Assembly: GCF_033807715.1 (NCBI RefSeq)
Contig: NC_084599.1
Span: forward strand, 33,022,160-33,086,159
Source of the DNA: Cololabis saira
Taxonomy: Eukaryota > Chordata > Actinopteri > Beloniformes > Belonidae
Direction: 5' to 3'
DNA: 64,000 nt
Part shown: positions 1 to 12,050 of the stretch, one piece after another
Layout: each line of letters opens with the position of its first letter
Numbering within the stretch: position 1 is the first letter of the stretch
Made by a program: the position numbers and the translations under genes
The notes under the pieces: model-generated
The model's database searches: none
Told to the model about the DNA's origin: nothing
Seen by the model: the letters and a program-made list of their open reading frames with translations, nothing else

Positions 1-236
1 TCGTTGTGCGGAAAACCCGTTTCCTACCAAATTAGTGGTAATAATGAAACTATCTATCCGTCTCCTCAAACCTTCAGCAGCTGAGAGCTGCTCTGAGCAG
101 CTGCCTCTCAAACAGAACCACTCGTTCAGGAGCAGGGTGGTGTAGCGGCATCGTCTCAAAGCACCAATATTCACCATCTGAATCCCCTTTGGGACCTTCT
201 GGTGGCTGCGTGAGTTTCCCCCCGGTATCCCTTGGG

Positions 237-947
237 CAGAGGTGGGTAGAGTACTGTTACTTCAGAATAATATGACTCAAGTAGAAGTAAAAAGTAGTCA
301 TCCAAATAATTACTTGAGTAAAAGTAAAAAAGTACTTGGTGAAAAAACTACTCAAGTACTGAGTAACTGTTGAGTAACGTCTGATTTATTTTTTTAACAC
401 AACCATTCAAACAGACAAAAGTACAAAATAATCATCTTCAGGCTAATTAAATCAATAAAATTAATTAAAATTAATAAAAAAAAATGCTTAAATTAAAATA
501 ATCTTAAAGTAAATTCAAGTACTTTAATAAATAAAATAAATAACAGAATAACAGAATAAAAAATAAATTAAGCACAAGTAGCACAAAATTTCAAGCCTTT
601 GTACTTTTCTTTTTTAATCAGGCAGAACTAGAACAAGCCCATGAACTCATAGAAACTCTGTGTGTGTTTGAGTCTGTGTAAATGTGACAAAACATACAAA
701 AACAAACATTTTTCCCAAAGAATCACCCAGTGATGTCATGAGATTGACGCGTACGTGGATAAAAGGGATAAAAGAAAAGTAACAGCTCAATGTAGCCTAA
801 TGTAGCGGAGTAAGTTTCTTCTTCACAAATCTAAAACAAAAGAAAAAGGTATAGTGATTCAAAACTACTCCTTAAAGTACAAAATTTCCCAAAACGTACT
901 CAAGTAAATGTAACGGAGTAAATGTAACTCGTTACTACCCACCTCCG
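237..947. mobile_element. Non-autonomous hAT element (CAGAGGTGGGTAG termini)
   Basis: The element begins CAGAGGTGGGTAG and ends CTACCCACCTCCG after TTACTAC-type sequence, so the termini are inverted repeats. It is flanked by an 8-bp target duplication, cccttggg (229-236) and ccctcggg (948-955), with one mismatch. The interior is AT-rich, full of AAGTA/TACTT motifs, and has no transposase reading frame. The 8-bp duplication and CAG-type ends point to the hAT superfamily. Confidence 0.8.
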
Positions 948-1637
948 CCCTCGGGTGTCCCGTCTTCCCTCGACAGTATTACAACATCCATGTGAGGTTG
1001 GTTGGGGATGCTATCCTGAAGGAAGGGGCACCTGAGAGCGGCTCGGTTGTCTCTGTGGAGACCACAGGTTGCACCAGCGCTGGTGAGCTACAACTCCTCA
1101 CGCACAGGGTTAAGTAGGTTTCAGAGGGTGGATTGATGGGTTCCTTCAGTCCACAATGTGATTAGGAAAGGACAATAAACCACAGGGGAAAAGAAAGAAG
1201 ACTGCACATGAAAAAGCGAGAAAAACAAATCCAAAGCTTGTGTGTTGTGCATTGTTGTAATGTTCAATGTCGCTGCCAGAAATATGAAATTACCACAAGG
1301 AGATACATTGTCTGCATAACTGCAACACAGTTTGGTGGCAAACGAATAAACAAAAATCAGATGTATCATTGCAGGAAGCGTCGCAGGAGGAGGAGAAGTG
1401 GTATAATTTTGTGAAGAGTGCAACTCTCCAACTATTGATCGATCATACACCGGCAAAGGAGATTGTCCGCTTTTAGAGGATGAGAGAGAGGAATAAATTT
1501 AGTTAAATGCCAACCTATTATGTGAAATCATTCCAGTGGAAAGAAGATTGGCTTCTTCAGCAAGATAATTATCCTAAAAACACCTCAAACTCTACAGTCG
1601 ATCTTGTCGTGGCCGAAATATGTTCATTGAAAGGCAG

Positions 1638-2005
1638 CATTGTGTCGTAGTGGCTGGCACTGTCGCCTCACAGCAAGAAGGTTCCTGCTTGGGCTCACGG
1701 GAGTCTTTCTGTAAAGAGCTTGCATGTTCTCCATGTTGGGTTGATTGATGTAGGTGTGTAGTTGTGAGTAGGGATGGGAATTGATACGATTTTTCCAATT
1801 CTGATTCCATTTTCGATTCTGTTTAACGATTCGATTCTTTATCGATTCTCTTATCGATTCTCATTTGGAAAAAAGGAGAACAAACAGGTCGATTAGAATC
1901 AACTTTGTTTTATATCTTTGAACAAAAAAATACAAGTGAGGTCTTAAGACGCCCCCAGCCTCGGGCTCCTCCATGGTGAACCAGGGGGTCCCTAAAATAA
2001 TGATT

Positions 2006-2036
<31 letters not shown>

Positions 2037-2480
2037 ATAATAATAATAATAAAATAAATATTTTTCTCTAATAGAAATTAAAATTCTCCTTTTTGCAAGT
2101 ATTGCAAGTCGCCGTGTTGTCATCCTTTTTGGTAAAATGTAACCAAACTTTCGAGTGTTTATGCCGCTTTGTCGCCGTGTTTTCCTGCTGGGCGCGAATG
2201 CGTGGTGACATCATTCGTGCCGACTGGAATTGATACGGGAATCGTTTTCAAAAAAGGCAAACTATTCCAAGGAATTGAAACACTGGGAACCGGTTCTCAA
2301 CAAGAACCGGTTTTCGATTCCCATCCCTGGTTGTGAGTGTGTATGGTTGTTCTGTCATATATGTGGCCCTGGGATGGACTGACCCCTGCCTCTCACCTGT
2401 AATGAGCTGGGATAGGCTCCAGCAGACCAATAGGAACCTGTACAGGATTAAATGGGTATAGAAAATGGATGGATGGACAT
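1638..2480 (+). repeat. Fish retro-repeat split by a hAT MITE
   Basis: Segments 1638-1768 and 2330-2480 together match the common fish repeat that runs from 'cactgtcgcctcacagcaag' through 'gagctgggataggctccagc' to a tail of (ATGG)n type. The hAT MITE at 1769-2329 interrupts it: one copy of the target duplication gttgtgag lies on each side. The exact superfamily of the host repeat is not certain (SINE or LINE tail). Confidence 0.6.
1769..2329. mobile_element. hAT-type MITE (TAGGGATGGGAATTGATA)
   Basis: Ends are TAGGGATGGGAAT and ATTCCCATCCCTG, near-perfect inverted repeats. A perfect 8-bp target duplication gttgtgag flanks it (1761-1768 and 2330-2337). The interior has many GATTCGAT-type motifs and a run of about 25 A near 2006-2030. 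There is no transposase frame. Confidence 0.85.
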
Positions 2481-3450
2481 TAAAAGGACTGTATGTGTCA
2501 GTTTAAACATCTTGCTGAGCTGGAAAGGGTTTGCAGGAAGAATGAGCATAAATTCCCCCAACAAGAGTTGAAAGTCCATCTGTCATTCTTGTCATAGCGG
2601 TAGGCGTTAACACTTTGTAATGTCTCCTATGACAGCAAACCTCACTGAATGTAGGGCGCCCAAACTTTTAGTTCAGGGCATTCTCCTTTTCTTTTCTTTT
2701 TTTTTTTTTGTAATTTGAAACCGAGAGGATTTTTTTTCCTGAGTAATCTTTCCTGGAATATTTCATAATGTGTCAGCTTTCATTTTATGCCTCATGGAAA
2801 CCAGGCCATCTTTCACTCACTTAGCCGTTCGTAGTAACAAAGTTGTGCATGCGGCTGGAGCACCACCCCATTAACATCCCCTCGTGGGCCTCCACCAACT
2901 CCTGCTGCAAAAAAAAAAAGAAAAAAGAAAAGAAATCCCCTCTGGCTGCGAATTTTCTCACCGTTCTCATCATGCCGGATTATTCTCGTTGCTTCAGAAA
3001 TCTCTCATCATCAACATCTGCTTTGGTGTGAATTAAATCCGTTTCTCCTGCAGTACTTTAACAGCATTCCTAAGCCCATATTTATCATTTACAGCCTTAT
3101 CTTAATTGGCTAACAGGGCAGAGCATCCCTGAAGTGGCAGCGCAGATTAACCGTGTCTAGGGGACCCTGCTCTTCTTAAGATAACTGACTGTGGCTCTTC
3201 GGGATCTAAAGTAGCCTACACACTATTTTATCCTGGCATATTCTGTTTCTGCATCACCAGTGCTGTGACCTGCAGAGACGAGTGACTTCGCCTTTTCTTT
3301 GATCATGAGAGAACATAACATTGCAGCAAAATTAGTAACGGATAAGACTTGTTGTTTTGAAGTGAGCATGTATTTATCTTTTTAATCACTGCAAGTGCGT
3401 CAAAATGGCTCCTACTCTCTTTTTCTCATCTTTCGCTCGCTCACTTCAAG

Positions 3451-3735
3451 GCAAGGCAATGCCAGTTTATTTGTATAGCACAATTCAACAGAAGGTAATT
3501 CAAAGTGCTTTACATCAACATTAAAAGCAGCAAGACCCAATTAAATAAGATTGATAAGAAAAGAGGTAAAATAATAAAAAGCAGAAGTTGTTAAAAAGTA
3601 AGGGCAGTAGAGTACAGCGGGTAAGTATTTAATTTTAGAGTACGCTTGAGTAAACAGTAATGTTTTTAGGCCTGATTTAAAGGAGCTGCCAGTTTGAGCA
3701 GACCTCAGGTCTACAGGATCTACAGAACTTCAGCC
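3451..3735. repeat. Dispersed fish retro-repeat (TTTATTTGTATAGCAC type)
   Basis: It starts with the widely dispersed fish motif 'agtttatttgtatagcac', followed by 'caaagtgctttacat', and runs to 'ggcctgatttaaaggagctg'. This repeat is familiar as a non-LTR retroelement 3' fragment. No coding capacity remains. Confidence 0.6.
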
Positions 3736-4261
3736 ACTGTAGTCTCTTACACCCGTCTGTCACTTGATCTGTTGATGTCTCTCTTTTTCCCTCTTCCCGT
3801 AATTACATCTGCTTCACTCTTCATTCCTCCGTGACAGCACCTGCATCCATCACTTCTCCCTGCACCTTCTCCTCCTTGCTTTTGCTGCTGTCTCTTTCTG
3901 ACTTTTACCTGGCGAGAGCTGCGGATGCAAACCCAGTCAGAGGAAAATGATCCAGACCGTCACAGACACCTCTGTATCATCTCTCCGTGTGGTGATCCGG
4001 GGAAGAGGACACCCACTGGGGCGTGGTTGGTCGCGCGGGTTTGTGCTCGGGCATGAGTGGGACCGGTGCTCAAGTTTTCTCCTGTTGAAATGCTCTAAGT
4101 GGCACTTCCTCCCTCTACGGCGAGGCGGTGCAAAACAGGAAGCAAGTGAAAGTGATGAGGCAGTACAACAGTAATTGATGGTTATCTCAGGTAAAAGGAG
4201 CATATATTTAAAAAACAAATCAAAGCTGCAATCAGATGGGTGTTTTTTTATTTTCCTTTTT

Positions 4262-4508
4262 TTCTTCCTTTTTTCTCATTTCGACTTTTTTCTTGACATT
4301 TCAACTTTTTTTTCGACATTTCAACTTTTTTCTCAAGATTGTACTTCAACATTAATCTCGACATTCCGACTTTTTTCTCGAAATTTTGACTTTTTTCTCG
4401 ACATTTCGACTTTTTTCTCAAGATTGTACTTCAACATTAATCTCGACCTTTCGCCTTTTTTCTTGAAAATTTCTACTTTTTTCTCGACAATTCGACTTTT
4501 TTCTCGAA
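4262..4508. repeat. Minisatellite-like tandem repeat, about 20-bp unit
   Basis: Degenerate copies of a unit close to CGACTTTTTTCTCGACATTT repeat about a dozen times. A longer block ending 'tgtacttcaacattaatctc' occurs twice (near 4336 and 4425), so a higher-order unit of about 90 bp is present. Both strands stay open because of the composition, not because they code. Confidence 0.8.
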
Positions 4509-5277
4509 GTGCATAATGAAAAAAAAAAATCTTCCCCCAGTTATAGCTAATATAGATACATGCAGCATGTGTTGCCTTCATTCTAAGGCTTATACAGGAC
4601 TTTTCATTTTTTGCAGCTCCAGACATATTTGTTTTTTGTGTTTTTGGTCCAATATGGCTCTTTCAACATTTTGGGTTGCCGACTCAGACATTTTACTTGT
4701 AAATTGAAATAAAGTTTGTGTGAAAAAGTAAGGTTTTGTAACAAACATATTCAGCATTTTCCACATTTCTCCATATGCCAGCATATAAGCAGTTTGGTGG
4801 AAGGTTTGGTTTTTGTGCGTGCTAAAGCTGAAGATGAGTTTATCGACCGCCTGGAAACAGTTTGAATGCCTCAGTCATGATTACCTTCAGCTCGTTAAGG
4901 TTCTTCCCAGGTCGCCAACAGGAAACTAGCTTTTCTGCAGAAATTAAAACGGCATGTCATGTCTGCTTATTTAAACCAATTCTAAGCTTGGCGTGAGTTG
5001 TCGTCTCACATATTAGCAGAACACGGCTGGTCTTCTTCTCTCCATTTGGAACAAATCACAGACTGAAAAGGAAGGAAATGCCTGAGTCTATGAATATACA
5101 AATCTGAAACTTCCCCCAGCAGGAGGTGACACGCCTTTCTGTCTCCTCCGCTATGCAACGGCCACTTGTTTTATCGGAGTAATTCAGACTTGCAGGTTTG
5201 AGCCAGTGAGCAGATATCAAGAACCTGAATGGTACAAAGTTGTATGCAAGTGTCAGAATAGTAATGTAGTAATATTT

Positions 5278-5700
5278 CAGAATCAGAATCAGAATCATCT
5301 TTATTGGCCAGGTTCGAACATTGTCCAACAAGGAATTTGACTCCGGTAGTTTCGCTCTCTATGGTAAAGGTAAAAATAACCAAATGAACAATAGACAAAT
5401 AGACAATAGACAAATGTGGAATTTCTATGTACAAAATTATAAACATTAAAAATAAACATTTTAAGGTGCAGCAGTTTGAGGTAGTGAGAATAAGAAAAAT
5501 ATGACCTATTTACAATTCCTACAGACAAGAATTATGCAAAAATACAAGATAAAAAATTTAAATTAAAAAATTAAAAATTGTACAAAAGAAATAAAAAAAG
5601 TGAGAGGTGCAGTGTGTTTGGTTACTCTGAGACTTTGTTATTTGTAAGAGTTCATCAGAGCAACCGCTTGCGGGAAGAGAGCAACCATTTGCGGGAAGAA
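5278..5700. repeat. Dispersed fish retro-repeat (CAGAATCAGAATCA type)
   Basis: It opens with tandem 'agaatcagaatcagaatcat' then 'ctttattggccaggttcg' and 'acaaggaatttgactccggt', a common fish non-LTR/SINE-like repeat. It runs to 'agttcatcagagcaac'. Near 5658-5700 a 20-bp segment ending 'ttgcgggaagaga/att' is duplicated in tandem. Confidence 0.65.
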
Positions 5701-7093
5701 TTTCAATGATCTTCCAGTATTATTATTATTTTTATTATTATTTACTTCAATATGATGGTGAAAATCAACTGTTTTCCATGAAGTCGTCTTATGGCTGTTT
5801 TTTTTGCTCATTATTATGTTAATTTCAGCTGGTTGATTTCTGTTTTTGTAAAAACGACTTAGTCATATGTGACAAACTGTTGCAAGTCCAAGTCTTCATA
5901 TACGGAGCCAGGCCCATATGAGGGGTTCCTGGGGGTCGTCTTGAAGCGTCATGAAGGAATGGCTGAGTCAAAAGTTTGAAATGACCCATGGGACTTTGAA
6001 CGACTATGTGCAGCGTTAACTTGGCTTTTTCACCCCTGAGGGAACCGGTTCAAATAGGAAAGCAAATGCGACTATTGTTGGCACATCCTATGACCTGTAA
6101 ATGTGTGAAAAGAAAAAATAATAAATGATATATGCTCATTCATTTTTCAGACCGGCAGAAAACTCAGCTTATGTGAGCACAGCACTGTGTTGTAATTCTG
6201 TGCAGTATTTGGGGACTTTTGTGAAATTTCTCTGTTTCCATGATCAATTTTTGCATAATTTCATGGGTACGTAACATCCCAACTGTTAGCTAGTCAGGTG
6301 ATGCCAAAGAAGGATACTCAATACAAAGATCCAAAGAAAAGCTATTGTGTTACACGAGGATGCTCCTCGGAGGTGACGCAGACAGACAAGCAGCATCTTA
6401 TACTCCTCTCATCTACTCCCTTTATTCCAGCTACTCCAACTCACTTAGAGGTCAATTTAAGGATGAAGCAGAGCTCGCCTTTCATGTATCTTTAGTTTTC
6501 TCTCGCTGGCCAAGTTCACGACCGCTCTGAAAATCCCTCCTCCCCCTCAACTCCACCTGTAGACTCCATGGACGGGGGATTAAGTTATTTTCAAACTCCC
6601 CTGATATTGTTATATAGCTATGCCTTAAAAGTGAGGATTTATTAGCTCGGGAGTGTTTTTTTTTATCATCAGTGAAGCCTTTGAAGTCTTCGTCGGGAGA
6701 CTTTTCTGACTAATGCTTAGTTATCGCATAATTGAATGAGCAGGTTCTTAAGGTTAATCATTATAAACTCAACAAAAAATGTCAACGTGCCATTAAGGTT
6801 GTCAATGTCCCTATTTTGTCTCTGTTTTTTAATGGTGCTTCGTATCGAGTTGACCTGATAACATTTTCTCATTATTAAACTTCAACAGCTTTTATTAATG
6901 CTGAATAATTCTTTTCTGAAGCCGCCGGGATTTAACAGCAGCAGCCTGCATACACGTTGGTTAATGGAGGCTTGAAGCTCCTCCAGAGCTCTGGCCCGTC
7001 GGAGACGTGGCGTCCAGCCTTCTCCGTCTGCCCATGCAGACGTTTCACCGCACGTAAATGAATCCGCTCCCGAATACCGATGGTGACGAAGAC

Positions 7094-7460
7094 TAGGGAT
7101 GGGCGGTATGGACTAAAAAATGTATCATGATCATTTCTGGCATTTATCCCGATAACGATAAAAATGACGATAAAAAAAATACCAATTCAACTCCACCTTG
7201 TTAACTATAAATCTATCACCACATTCAGTCTTTGGAGCCCCCAAAACACTGCTCTAAAAGAATACTAAATACTACTAAACTACACCAATTAAGTTGAATT
7301 GATAAAAAACAATTAAATGAGTTACACCTGTACTGCAAAACTGGAATGACTCAAACGTCATCAAGGGGAATTTATCGTTTTTACCGCGAGATGAGAAATT
7401 CTTACCGTGGGGAATTTTTTTGACGGTTTATCGTGAACGGTAAAATATCGCCCATTCCTA
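7094..7460. mobile_element. hAT-type MITE abutting the exon 9 acceptor
   Basis: Termini TAGGGATGGGCGGTAT and ATATCGCCCATTCCTA are inverted repeats, flanked by a perfect 8-bp duplication acgaagac (7086-7093 and 7461-7468). It ends 30 bp before the lrp8 exon at 7491, so only the duplication and a 22-base pyrimidine tract separate it from the acceptor AG. A related copy lies at 38964-39263. Confidence 0.9.
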
Positions 7461-7490
7461 ACGAAGACGGCGTCCTTCTCTCTCCACCAG
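7458..7490 (+). promoter_or_regulatory. lrp8: Predicted branch point and 3' splice site made at a MITE junction
   Basis: CTAAC at 7458-7462 fits the yUnAy branch consensus, with the branch A at 7461, 30 nt before the exon. CTA is the last three bases of the MITE and AC the first two of its target duplication, so the motif exists only because of the insertion. The pyrimidine-rich 'ccttctctctccaccag' follows. Use of this site is inferred. Confidence 0.45.
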
Positions 7491-7662
7491 GAAGCAGTCC
7501 GTACCTGATGTTCACCAACCGGCACGAGATCCGCCGCATCGACCTGCTGAGGAGCGAATACAGTCAGGTGGTTCCCACGCTGAAGAACGCCGTGGCCCTG
7601 GACGTGGACGTGTCCACCAACAGGATGTTCTGGTGCGACCTGTTTCACCGGAAAATATACAG
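7491..7662 (+). CDS. lrp8: lrp8 coding exon: start of YWTD beta-propeller
   Basis: This 172-bp exon matches LDLR-family exon 9 in length and phase (enters after 1 base of a Gly codon, leaves after 2 bases). It encodes GSSPYLMFTNRHEIRRIDL and continues through VALDVDVSTNRMFWCD, the first blade of the six-bladed YWTD propeller. That domain drives acid-dependent ligand release and packs on the EGF modules. NRHEIRRIDL is typical of LRP8, whereas VLDLR has NRRDIRKI. The acceptor is ccaccag and the donor AG|gtactc. It is the first exon in the window. The preceding exon, which should end in EGF module B, is missing, so this is a partial gene. Confidence 0.95.
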
Positions 7663-10600
7663 GTACTCACACAAATACACACCTCGCCATCAAACAGGTG
7701 GATCGTTGGTTTCGTTCTCGATAAGAATATGCTGCATCATCACGATCGGATTAGCCGGATAAAAGACTTTGGATTCTAACCTCTCATGGCTCGGACCGCC
7801 GTAGCCGTGTGAGGACACGGCTGGTGGAGCGAAGGATGAGTCTGCACAGAGCCAACACCTGAATAACTACCTTTCCACATTTTTCACTTGGCCGGTTGTC
7901 GTGTTTGGCTTCCATCTATCCATCTTGTCTGCTTCAACCTGTCACACCTTCTGGTAGCGAGGCAGACGCACCTGGAGGGCTGTGTAATCTGTCTGGTAGT
8001 TAAAGGTGGAGCTATTTGTCCTTCACACACGGACATGCACACACACATTTCAGCACCGTTACAAATACTTTAGATATAACCTTTCCCCGGCACGCGTGCG
8101 TATGTGTGTGTGTGTGTGTTGGTCTGATGTCTGGCAGGTAGATGGAGGGGCTTTCTATCATCTTGGTTGGGCAATATGCTCGTACTAATTTCACTGGCTC
8201 AGTAATCACCATCATTACTCAAATGCACACACACACACACACTCACAAACTTAGTGATACACTCAAGGGCTCGTGACAATGACAGGACAAATGAACTCAT
8301 TCTTCATGATAAACTCTATTTTCGGAGCAGTAAATAAACTCATGCTTGTGTTGTTTCTCTAAATGACTTGCAGCTTGTCAGGTTGTGCAGTTTATTTTAA
8401 ATGGGGAAGTTTTTAGTTTTTTTTTGTTTTTTTTTTCCTCCCAGCAGCTTTTTTAGCTTCTCCCTTTAGGGGTCGCCACAGCCGGACATTGAGTTCTGGA
8501 GATTGATTCGGCTGACGTTGAACATCGGATGCCCTTCCGGACACAACGGTCACCGTTTATCTGCGATCAGAAACGAGGACTTCAGTCTGTGACCTCCTAG
8601 TGGCTGGCTCTCCCTCGTCTGATCACAAGTTGTTATGCAGCACACACCCAAAACTACATGAGATATCACTTTATTATATCAGGAATATCTTAAATATGAC
8701 AAAAGTTAAGGCGTTGGACAAAATTTATTAAATTTTTCAGCACAAATCAGAGCTCAGCAGGTATTTTGGTCCACCGTCTGAGGAGGGATGGCGTATTTTT
8801 CACATCTGTCAATCGATGTTCACAAGGACGACGATCAGGACTCAGAGGGACTTTTTAGTCGCGGGTTTGGGTCATTCACCCCGTTGGAAGCTTCCTCACA
8901 CGCCTTGATGCCATGACTTCACCGCACGGACCTAAAACCTCCTGGTGGTCCGAAACCCAACCGAACTCCGGGTTCCACTGGTGGAAAGCTTCTGTGACCG
9001 TAGAGCCGATGAGACTTGCTCTGATTTTGGCTCGTCAGTGCAAAGGACGGTGTCCCTGAAACTCAGCGTATTGGAGTCTTATGCAGTGCAGTGTTGCCAT
9101 GTGTTTGTCTGTGGAGTCGATCGTTCTGAAGGCAGCAGATGGCGGGATCAGACACTAATGTACATTGTATGTCTTTTATTTTCCTGGCTCTGTATCTGTC
9201 CTTGCCGGTCAGCCTGGTGTTGCTTCTCCACATCCTGGGAAGTTGGCTACAGTCCCATGAGCCGTACACTCCTTAGTATCTGAAATCGTAGTCATGGGAA
9301 CGTGAGATGTCTTGGATAAGGACATGGAGCCTTTTCTCCCTGATCTCCTCAGACAACTCTTTACTTACTGTTGTCCACGTTGATCCCAAACTACACAGTT
9401 ACACGTTTTTTAAATTGCCTCTATTGATGATAAATATACTTAAAACATTCTAAATAAGGTGAAAATTACTTTTTTGTAAAAGTTTATGGTAATTTTTAGG
9501 GATAACAGTAAACATGTCCCAGCTGTTTTAGAATATCACTGTTAAATAAACAATAAATCTTTCATTTTCATACTTTTCCGTTTACTCATTGACATACTGA
9601 AGGTATGATAGGCTTGTAATTGAATTCATTTTCAAGAGGAACAAAGCAGACACATTTCGTAGCTTCAGTATCTGTCAGCTTACAGACCGAGCAAAACCTC
9701 ACGTTACTTCCAGATTCCTAACCACGTCTGTGTAATGATTTTTTTTTCTTTTTCTTCGTTATAGTTTATCATATGTAAATAGCCAGGCATTTTAAAGTGT
9801 TGTTCTGACTCACCCCCGTCCCGATAATGTGGCTTTGCGGACCAATTTATAGTGATTAGGATGCTTCGGGTGGGTGACTCGTTCACTTCTCACCGCGATG
9901 GAGACATCTGCTTCAAACAATAGTAAACCCAATTAAAGATCCAATCTGTGCCGCCGTCCTGGTCTCATCTGTCTCTGTCTGATTCTGCACCGCAGCCTCC
10001 GTCCTCCGCTCTCTCCTCCCTGTCCAAGCCAAGACCTTTTACTATAAATAAGGAAACACAATCACGTGTAAAATGCAGTTGGCTGGGATAAATACTTGCT
10101 TGATTACATTTTAGGGTTTGTACGTAATGCTTCAACCTCAAATGTGTATAATAAAGTTAAATGAGGACTTGACTGAGCAATAGGAGTTTGAAGCGATTTC
10201 ATTGTGGGGCGAATCAACATCATGGTAACCCAGCAGCTGCAAGGGTATTTAAATTAAATTCATTTTATCACATTTTAATCAAAACTGCTGCTGCATTTAA
10301 CTATTAATTAAAGATATAAAGTAATGACTTTCTCAAATGTAGTTGCAGGCACTTCTTTTTTTTTCCCTTCCCTCTGCATTAATTTAACTTTTCATGGGGT
10401 TTTTTGCTCCAAACCCATCACTTAAGCACAAAATTGTTGTAGGAGTTGCCTTAATTAGAGATGCTAACAGTGGCTAATCCAGTGGGAGGATGCCGTCGTG
10501 CCGTAGAAAACCTAATTTTGTCGATGGATATGTAGTTGTGGCCCGTGCACACTTCTAAAACAGTATAGAGGTACAGGAAGCTCAGACTTCCCTCTTCCCT

Positions 10601-10921
10601 GACACTTCATTGAGCGCTTCTGGGGGGATCCCAAGACATTCCCAGGCCAGCCGTAGCCCCATACCCCATAGAGACATAGCCCCTCCAGCATGTCCTGGGT
10701 CTTCCCCGGGGTCTCCTCCTAGTGGGACATGCACGGAAGACGGAAGACCTCCCAATGGAGGCGTCTAGGAGACATCCTCTCGATGCGGAGCAGCAGCAGC
10801 TCTAATCTGACCCCCACTCCTGGATGACAGAGCTTCTCACCCTATCTTGAAGGGAGAGCCCGGTCACCCTGCGAAGTAAACTCGCCGCTTGTATCCTCAA
10901 TCTTGTTCTTTCAGTCACTAC

Positions 10922-11686
10922 TAGGGGTGTAACAATATATCGTGCCACAAAATTTTGTGATACAAAAATGTCGTGGAGGTGACAAACTGTATCGCGATAT
11001 TGGGTTATTAATATGAATATATTGTGTTGACTAGTAACGCGCAGCATATTGGTGCCGACCGCGCCCAATCTAAAACAGACTAATCACTACAGATAAACTG
11101 ACTAGTGTCATTATAGTCCCTGATTTACATCAGAATATAAAGAATATATTTATAAAATAATGAACCCTGAATTACCAAAATAACCTTCTTAACAAAAATA
11201 AATCTCCTCTTACACTTATAAGGTGAGCATGAATCAATCTGTTTTATGATGTAAAATTGTATGTATTTATTTACTTTTATTCATTTATTTAATTTCAGTT
11301 GTTAAATTTCTGGAAAAGAAAAAGTCAAATCATACATGAGAGAAACTATTCAGTTTGTGGCAAAATATTTGTACTTGTATGAAACTGAAGATGCATAATG
11401 CAAACCTGACATTTACTTTTAGTTCAGTTTGTGGAAAATGGTTGGCCTGGCTTTTTCTTTAAAACTTAAACAGTTATAAAGCATTACAAACTGTAACAAT
11501 AGGGCAAACGCACAGTATTGTTTTGTATTTTGTGTCTTTCAAATAAAAGACATTTTTTTCCAGTCATATGTTCCTCATTCAAGGTTGTTAAAAAAATACT
11601 GCTATAATATCATATCGTATCGTTATCATGACCTCAATATCGTGTATCGTACCGTATCGTGAGATTAGTGTATCGTTACACCCCTA
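10922..11686. mobile_element. hAT element (TAGGGGTGTAACAATA), non-autonomous
   Basis: The termini TAGGGGTGTAAC and GTTACACCCCTA are inverted repeats, with a perfect 8-bp duplication gtcactac (10914-10921 and 11687-11694). The subterminal DNA is rich in ATCGTATCG motifs. It inserted into the minus-strand LINE, and removing it with one duplication copy restores the LINE sequence. No transposase frame is present. Confidence 0.9.
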
Positions 11687-11939
11687 GTCACTACCCACAG
11701 CTCCTGAACGTAGGTGAGGGTAGGAACTTCGACTGGTGAATCGAGAGCTTCGCCTTTCGGATCAGCTCCTCCTTCACCACGACAGACCGATGCAGAGTCT
11801 GCATCACTGCAGGCGCCGCACCAATCCACCCATCAATCTCCCGCTCCACTCTTCCCTTTATTTACGTCCATAATGTCTGAAATACTTTCTCAGAGCCCAA
11901 ATGATCCTGGAGGAGATTTTGGTGAACCTGGGAATTAAT

Positions 11940-12050
11940 CTTCCTCTCTGTGAAAGCAGTGGTCTTGAAAGCAAACCCAAACCATGATGCTGCCTCCACC
12001 GTGCCTCACTGTTGGACGACGTTTCGATGTCCACTCCACGCACAGGGTTG
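11940..12050 (-). pseudogene. Tc1/mariner transposase fragment
   Basis: The plus strand reads 'accatgatgctgcctccacc'. Read on the minus strand this encodes GGSIMVWG-like sequence, the conserved Tc1 transposase signature upstream of the second catalytic Asp. Only about 100 bp can be aligned by eye, and it is embedded in the LINE fragment. It is a dead remnant. Confidence 0.5.

Larger units (their letters stand above)
1..7490 (+). other. lrp8: lrp8 upstream intron (3' part)
   Basis: This is the 3' end of the intron before the first propeller exon. No LDL-A or EGF-type cysteine-rich exon is seen, so the ligand-binding exons must lie upstream of the window. It holds a 711-bp hAT element at 237, a SINE/LINE-like repeat split by a hAT MITE near 1640-2480, dispersed fish retro-repeats at 3451 and 5278, a tandem minisatellite at 4262, and a MITE at 7094 that ends 30 bp before the acceptor. 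The stretches 1-228, 956-1635, 2480-3450, 3740-4260, 4520-5275 and 5700-7090 show nothing I recognise. Confidence 0.75.

Noticed and set aside
4175..4516. 113-codon Phe/Ser-rich frame
   Set aside because: It is the translation of the minisatellite; both strands are open for the same reason.
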